Source: Lachnospiraceae bacterium KM106-2 (GTDB lineage Bacteria; Bacillota; Clostridia; Lachnospirales; Lachnospiraceae). Taken from it: a stretch of 64,000 bases of DNA. Below, piece after piece: positions 61,312 through 64,000 of this stretch (the first letter of the stretch is position 1; the number at the start of each line of letters is the position of its first letter). The position numbers and the translations under genes are program-made. Location of the stretch: positions 2,363,960 to 2,427,959 of the forward strand of contig AP018794.1 of NCBI GenBank assembly GCA_009731425.1. Direction: 5' to 3'. The notes beneath the pieces were generated by a model. The model had not been told where the DNA came from and did no database searches. It was given only the letters and a program-made list of their open reading frames with translations.

Positions 61312-62835
61312 TTAGGATTGCAATACCATAATCTTTTCTGATGACATTACTTGAATCACTTCATTTTTCATTTCTTCAAAATAATTCATGATCATATCAA
61401 CCATCTCTATATTAATTTCATTTATCACTTTACATTTTGGATACATCGGATAATCACCGGCGCCACTGGCACGATAATTATTGATACAGATCGAGAACAT
61501 ATCTGCATCGTTAATTTCTTTTCCTTCAAATGTGCAGGAAATAATTCGTTTTCCTTGCTCCTTGGAAGGATCGATCTGATAAGATACACCAGCGTAGTAA
61601 TCATAGTTATAATGCTCTACTTTTGGTTCTAAGAAGCTCTTAGAGATCACCATCTTATCATTTTCATCTACATCCACGTACTCTGCACTTCTCTCGATGG
61701 CAGCACGAAGATCTTTTCCTGATATCTCATATACTACTAATGTATTTGGATATGGATAAGTTGTGATGATATCTCTTCTCGTTACCTTCTTATTAAAGCC
61801 TGCAATTTCATTTGCAAGGCTAACTGCAGAAATCTGAGCTTTCGAGTAATGAAGCTGAATTTGATTGATAAAATCAGCAATGGCGTTTCCGTTCACAGCC
61901 ATTGTCACCTTGTCTTCTGGAAGAAGAGGTTTTTCCAACTCTCCAACTACATTATCAAGCCAATCCTGAACATCTGCTTCGATCGCAAGAAGTTCTTCTG
62001 AAGTCTCGCATTTACTTGCATCATCCGGTCTTTTAATCATGGATGTAATTTCTAATCCGCCATCATTTGCTACAACTTCAATCTTATGATATTCTGTTGC
62101 ATTTTCTTTTGGCTGAACCACATAAGTTCCATTCACGAGCTGTCCCGGAATTGACATATGCTGATGTCCTGTAAGAAGAAGGTCAAAACTTAACTCTTCA
62201 CAGATCTGGTAAGCCACGTTTTCTTTTGTTTCAGAAAGCAATTTGCCTGTTGCAAGATCACGCTCGAATCCTCCATGATAGACACAGATTGTAACATCAA
62301 CTTGATCCTTCATCTCTTCTAATGCCATCTTAGCTTCTACAAATGGATCAACGATGGAAACAGCAGCAATATTCGCTGGCTTTTCCCACACATTTACGTA
62401 ATCTGTGACAATACCAACAATACCAACTTTAAGTCCATTTCCAAGAGTCTTGATCTGATATGGATATCTTGTACTTCCATCTGCATTTTTTACATTCTGG
62501 CAGACACAAGTTCCATTCAATGCTTCTATATAAGAATCTTGATAATCTATTCCGTAGTTAAAATCATGATTACCTAAGGTAACATAATCATAACCACATT
62601 GATTCATGATTGCAGCGATCGATGCATTTGATTTTAATTCACTCTGACAGTAATACGTATAAGCAGAGCCTTGAAGAATATCTCCCGCATCGATGATCAA
62701 TGTATTTTCATCTTTTTCAAACTGACTTGCACATTTTAGTAAACCACGATTTTGTTCTTCTCGACTTGCATAGTTTGTCGAGAAGAAATATCCGTGAACA
62801 TCTGATGTGAAATAAATTTTAAGTTTTTGTTCCAT
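61312..62835 (-). CDS. 5'-nucleotidase/UDP-sugar-hydrolase family metallophosphoesterase
   Basis: A 507-residue enzyme. The metal motifs are TSDVHGYFFSTNY, DAGDILQGSA, LGNHDFNYG, VYHGGFERD and LLTGHQHM, in the usual order. A 5_nucleotid_C domain follows (about 290-475), with YPYPNTLVVYEISG. It has no signal peptide, which is uncommon for this family, so it seems cytoplasmic. It directly follows phosphonate-type permease genes, 4 bp away, suggesting use of an imported phosphate ester or nucleotide. Confidence 0.88.
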   Translation of the reverse strand: MEQKLKIYFTSDVHGYFFSTNYASREEQNRGLLKCASQFEKDENTLIIDAGDILQGSAYTYYCQSELKSNASIAAIMNQCGYDYVTLGNHDFNYGIDYQDSYIEALNGTCVCQNVKNADGSTRYPYQIKTLGNGLKVGIVGIVTDYVNVWEKPANIAAVSIVDPFVEAKMALEEMKDQVDVTICVYHGGFERDLATGKLLSETKENVAYQICEELSFDLLLTGHQHMSIPGQLVNGTYVVQPKENATEYHKIEVVANDGGLEITSMIKRPDDASKCETSEELLAIEADVQDWLDNVVGELEKPLLPEDKVTMAVNGNAIADFINQIQLHYSKAQISAVSLANEIAGFNKKVTRRDIITTYPYPNTLVVYEISGKDLRAAIERSAEYVDVDENDKMVISKSFLEPKVEHYNYDYYAGVSYQIDPSKEQGKRIISCTFEGKEINDADMFSICINNYRASGAGDYPMYPKCKVINEINIEMVDMIMNYFEEMKNEVIQVMSSEKIMVLQS

Positions 62836-62839
62836 ACTC

Positions 62840-63646
62840 TTAACCTCTTGCTAATTTCACACGAATCTTCGTTGAAATCACTTCGATGATAAGGATTAGT
62901 ACAATAAGACCTGCAAGGATTGCACCTACTGAGTTCCATTTGTAAGAACTCATTGCAGAAAGTAATGGAGCACCAATACCACCAGCACCTACAATACCAA
63001 GTACCGTTGCATCTCTTAAGTTCATATCAAAACGATAGATTAACGTTGACATAAAGTCAGGGAATAACTGAGGTAAGATACCGTAACGGATCTTCTGAAA
63101 TAACGTACATCCAGCTGCATCAAGTGATTCTAATATCTTTGTATCAAGATCTTCGATACTTTCGATGAACATTTTAGAGATCATACCGATCGAACATACT
63201 GCCATTGTCATAAGACCTGTAAATGCTCCACCGCCTGTTACACGGATAAACATAAGTGCATATACAAATGATGGAATGGTACGTACTGCCATAATGAACA
63301 AACGGAATACCGCTGCAACTGGCTTTGCTACAATATTAGATGCTGATAAAAATGCCAATGGCACGGAGAACACGGCACCTACGATTGTACCAAGGAATGC
63401 GATACACATTGTTTCTAATAATAGATAAGGAACACCTGATTCACTAAAATCAAACAAGAATCCCCAATCCGGATGGAAGATACCACTAATAATATTACTT
63501 GCGATCTTGCCACCGCCTTGTTCTACATGTAACGATACCGTACTAGAAGACCAAGCAATGATCAACACGATAACAAACGCAACAACTAGTTTAGCGCCCC
63601 ATGTTTTAGGCTCTTTTTCATATTTCTTTAAAATTTTCTCGTTCAT
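62840..63646 (-). CDS. phnE: Phosphonate-type ABC transporter permease (PhnE-like)
   Basis: A 268-residue permease with six helices and the EAA loop ESLDAAGCTLFQKIRYGILPQLFPDF. It is one of two PhnE-type permeases encoded in tandem, 10 bp apart. PhnC and PhnD partners are expected just outside the window. Substrates of the group include phosphonates, phosphite, and organophosphates. Confidence 0.88.
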   Translation of the reverse strand: MNEKILKKYEKEPKTWGAKLVVAFVIVLIIAWSSSTVSLHVEQGGGKIASNIISGIFHPDWGFLFDFSESGVPYLLLETMCIAFLGTIVGAVFSVPLAFLSASNIVAKPVAAVFRLFIMAVRTIPSFVYALMFIRVTGGGAFTGLMTMAVCSIGMISKMFIESIEDLDTKILESLDAAGCTLFQKIRYGILPQLFPDFMSTLIYRFDMNLRDATVLGIVGAGGIGAPLLSAMSSYKWNSVGAILAGLIVLILIIEVISTKIRVKLARG

Positions 63647-63656
63647 TTCCTGCCTC

Positions 63657-64000
63657 CTATGTCAATTTCTTTCTAATATAATGACTTAAGGATTCAATTA
63701 CTAACACGGCAAGGAATAAGATTACTAAGATCATTCCTACACTGTCGTATTCTCTCCATCCTATTTTTTCATTCAGGATCAAGCCAAGACCACCGGCTCC
63801 AACATATCCTAAAATGGAAGCATATCTTACATTACCTTCAAAGCAGAATAAGCATACAGATAAATATCCAGGAAGGATCTGTGGAAGTATCGCAGCTGTA
63901 AATGCTTTAATACGATTTGCTCCCATTGCTTCCATTGCCTCAAAGGAACCCATATCTACTGTTTCGATTTGTTCAAATAATTGTTTACCAACATATGCAA
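63657..64000 (-). CDS. phnE: Phosphonate-type ABC transporter permease, second copy (5' end beyond window)
   Basis: The last 114 residues of a PhnE-type permease. The EAA loop AMEAMGANRIKAFTAAILPQILPGY and two C-terminal helices are in the window. The frame stays open to the right edge (AYVGKQLFEQIETVDMGSFE), so the gene starts outside. It is the upstream partner of the permease at 62840. Confidence 0.85.
   Translation of the reverse strand, partial: AYVGKQLFEQIETVDMGSFEAMEAMGANRIKAFTAAILPQILPGYLSVCLFCFEGNVRYASILGYVGAGGLGLILNEKIGWREYDSVGMILVILFLAVLVIESLSHYIRKKLT

Overview
The window is a stretch of chromosome from a low-GC Gram-positive anaerobe. A clostridium of the Lachnospiraceae type fits best. 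The reasons are the AT-rich sequence, strong AGGAGG-type ribosome binding sites, consensus sigma-A promoters, a C_GCAxxG_C_C redox protein, a stand-alone RnfC-like iron-sulfur protein, a FliB flagellin lysine methylase, a CstA-type transporter and a NEAT/Big_2 surface protein. Species was not determined. I see no rRNA, tRNA, CRISPR array, complete insertion sequence or prophage.

Left third (1-23 kb): a racemase (cut by the window edge) with a TetR regulator; a BcrAB-like ABC exporter; a MacB/BceAB-like ABC exporter divergent from an OmpR-type two-component system, with an 11-bp tandem operator in the shared promoter region; a CorA transporter; an iron alcohol dehydrogenase; a fused OpuB-type compatible-solute importer; a flavin/ferredoxin protein divergent from an HxlR regulator; several small enzyme genes; and an amino-acid permease with a class I glutamine-amidotransferase-like hydrolase. 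Four decayed genes lie here: HD hydrolase, macro domain, a membrane protein and an unrecognised protein. This is the most eroded part of the window.

Middle (22-45 kb): small cupin, DUF5131, ICMT-like, condensation-domain, aldo/keto reductase and flavin genes, with a compact predicted four-way-junction RNA or DNA element at 27560-27651. Then come SGNH hydrolase, AraC, and two autoregulated TetR operons (a fused MacB-like exporter with TetR, and TetR with an RnfC-like protein). Both operons have a near-perfect promoter with one palindromic operator in the 17-bp spacer and a second one 33 bp downstream. FliB, an Lrp regulator, an MBL hydrolase, a Ser/Thr-rich protein with a possible sigma-D promoter, NupC, a LUD protein, GNAT, a P-loop kinase-like protein, a SulP transporter, a DUF434 protein and CstA follow.

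Right third (45-64 kb): glycosyltransferase, CcdA/TlpA redox pair, MGMT-like protein, Bfd-like ferredoxin, peroxiredoxin, QueG, a DeoR/HAD sugar-phosphate pair, flavodoxin, epimerase, M29-like peptidase, alpha/beta hydrolase, a secreted NEAT/FIVAR/Big_2 protein with a possible metal-responsive operator, adenine deaminase, and the end of a phosphonate-type ABC transporter operon that includes a 5'-nucleotidase-like phosphoesterase. Purine and phosphate salvage recur: NupC, adenine deaminase, nucleotidase and PhnE permeases. Most of the window is ordinary housekeeping and accessory chromosome. The least explained items are the two hairpin-rich intergenic elements (27560-27651 and 56679-56760), a short repeat shared by two intergenic regions, and the Ser/Thr-rich protein.
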